NCBI GenBank assembly: GCA_020740775.1
Contig: JAHEWK010000003.1
Coordinates: 3,720,001-3,784,000 of the forward strand
From: Ilyonectria destructans
Lineage: Eukaryota > Ascomycota > Sordariomycetes > Hypocreales > Nectriaceae
Length of the DNA stretch: 64,000 bases
Reading direction: 5' to 3'
This document shows, one piece after another, positions 63,901 to 64,000 of this stretch. A program made the position numbers and the translations under genes. Numbering within the stretch: position 1 is the stretch's first letter; every line of letters starts with the position of its first letter. Under the pieces are notes generated by a model. The model was not told where the DNA came from. It worked only from the letters and a program-made list of their open reading frames with translations, and ran no database searches.

Positions 63901-64000
63901 CTTCTTTCTCAATCTTAGCGGCAGCGGCTTCAATCTTAGCGGCAGCGGCTTCAATAGCAGCAGCTGCCGCAGCTTCAGCAGCAGCAGCTTCGGCCTCGGC
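60923..64000 (-). CDS. Large Ala/Glu-rich repeat protein (partial; N-terminus beyond the window)
   Basis: The last 1025 residues are visible and the frame is open to the window edge, so the gene continues beyond 64000. Three copies of a basic repeat, KKGKLGRKDTERF with a following LTE...RAEE, lie about 90-100 residues apart (near 63830, 63560 and 63260), separated by long Ala/Glu helical linkers. Next comes an Asp/Glu-rich run, a Pro/Ser/Lys/Arg-rich linker, and then an extremely basic Arg/Glu region. It ends ...SSTYVEPQPTRTSWWRKMTG. Coiled, filamentous structure is likely. Some fungal proteins of this type (for example leashin, which tethers Woronin bodies to septa) are large and repetitive, but the repeat here does not match what I know of them and I do not assign a function. 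No intron seen in this part. Confidence 0.75.
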   Translation of the reverse strand, partial: AEAEAAAAEAAAAAAIEAAAAKIEAAAAKIEKEAAELADLKAKKVKKGKLGRKDTERFATLTERADKRAEEQAARDAEEAAAAEAAAEAAAAEKAAAAEAAAAEEAAAAEAAEAEAAARIEEEEAELEILNAKKAKRGKLGRKDMERFNILSENASKRAEEQAAAEAEAAAAEAEAAAIAEAEERAALEAEEAAAAEAAAAAEAEEAAAREAAEAEAAAIAEAEDAELATLTAKKAKKGKLGRKDTERFNILTENTTQRAEEAAAMEAEAEAEADPDLDIDLDLDPDEIEEILKAGEKGGARDEDESYETPDEGGDEEEEEEEGQEEEQEEEEEEEEVAVEEEAADEEPAAASPADEEEVEEDEEVDEEDVDAEEEIAEKAVVEEEEEEDDDDDDEEVADREAPEVAEEEPPADEPEEPEEPEEDPAEEEPQVMEVIEAPRRPKKSRKSKPRRAIEVPPPVPDPPTDPPLTPPPEPRSSRKERPKSNREGSSWNKWSAAAAATAAATAASTAIPREEKRRSSKSKSKSKSGKRMDQEEMVSSKGSSSDKTPARSRVPPMFSTPPITRQPSTREKRGSMSNKRRNSASARGLASPPPEDVPDKASKILGMDKDRSSRRRSRKTRPEDEDIEMSGALDPESPEKPERRRSRRSPPDEDIVMVDADGPSEIPLKRGLSSTKKAGFTGLFAGLRASKAERSDRPEPLRRRNTYATTDDEALRAAQMDGDAEVIDPEREARRAARRAKRAEREAGGRAEEEPRRDRDDVRRERHRRRDPETDARRDEGREARKQEERDARRAERRAARQREEEERQVEEDREARREERRRLRKEKEEAAAAAAAAEEEEEARRAARRDRRRSRQVDPPEEDPERRRRREARRAAQAEEPEEIGEAYRRGNRRQGGESADEYGKRSSRRREEREPPAWPHSGTSSWVKEVSDAPPPPEESGQAEDAGEDEQAARERRRARRRGKMGDGTPEDTDDQPRRRVRREDREKRSEGSDERYQSRRSSTYVEPQPTRTSWWRKMTG

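Noticed and set aside
60923..64000. Calling the last gene leashin or an involucrin-repeat protein
   Set aside because: The repeat motif does not match what I recall of leashin, and the N-terminus is missing, so the name is not supported.
1..64000. A secondary-metabolite or defence gene cluster
   Set aside because: No polyketide, NRPS, terpene, P450 or NLR-type gene is present; the genes are mostly unrelated housekeeping loci.

Overview
The window is nuclear DNA from a filamentous ascomycete (Pezizomycotina, most likely a sordariomycete). The evidence is about 60 short spliceosomal introns (mostly 48-90 nt, with CTAAC-type branch points), genes packed on both strands, a GC-leaning base composition, a fungal-specific Zn2Cys6 regulator, and the best matches being yeast/filamentous-fungal housekeeping families. 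All exon joins were made by eye from splice signals, frame and family knowledge. I support 25 protein genes, one running off the right edge. I recognised no tRNA, rRNA, CRISPR array or transposon.

Layout. 1.3-12.2 kb: a Zn2Cys6 transcription factor with a 3-nt exon inside its zinc cluster, a large F-box/zinc-finger protein of unknown role, and the mitochondrial fission dynamin dnm1 (minus strand). 12.7-23.0 kb: cox19, a three-LIM paxillin-like protein, SUMO (minus), cmc4, nucleoporin nup84 and the ESCRT-I subunit vps37. 23.5-32 kb: an unrecognised Ala/Pro-rich protein (minus), about 5.4 kb with no convincing gene but several short tandem repeats, then a 540-residue F-box protein. 32.5-41.7 kb: an AT-hook/Gln-rich nuclear protein (minus), vma5 (V-ATPase C), met14 (APS kinase, minus), a mitochondrial hotdog thioesterase-like protein (minus) and a small cystatin/stefin-like protein with a heat-shock/TATA-type promoter. 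41.7-59.2 kb: mak21/noc1 (minus), mitochondrial prolyl-tRNA synthetase, prefoldin 5, an unrecognised RG-rich protein (minus), orc1, prp46 (minus), nas6 and the Golgi golgin sgm1 (minus). 59.2-64 kb: a repeat-rich spacer, then the 3' end of a very charged Ala/Glu repeat protein (minus), cut by the window edge.

The genes do not form an obvious pathway or biosynthetic cluster; most are single-copy housekeeping genes. Two arrangements recur. Head-to-head pairs share short promoters: dnm1/cox19, SUMO/cmc4, AT-hook/vma5, thioesterase/cystatin-like, mak21/mt-ProRS, RG-protein/orc1 and prp46/nas6. Tail-to-tail pairs lie very close, with stops 73-174 bp apart. Mitochondrial functions are frequent (dnm1, cox19, cmc4, thioesterase, mt-ProRS). 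The most unusual signals are in gene structure: a 3-nt exon, 13- and 14-nt exons, two introns directly after the ATG, two GC-AG introns, and four stop-free introns of length 3n that would be silently translated if retained.
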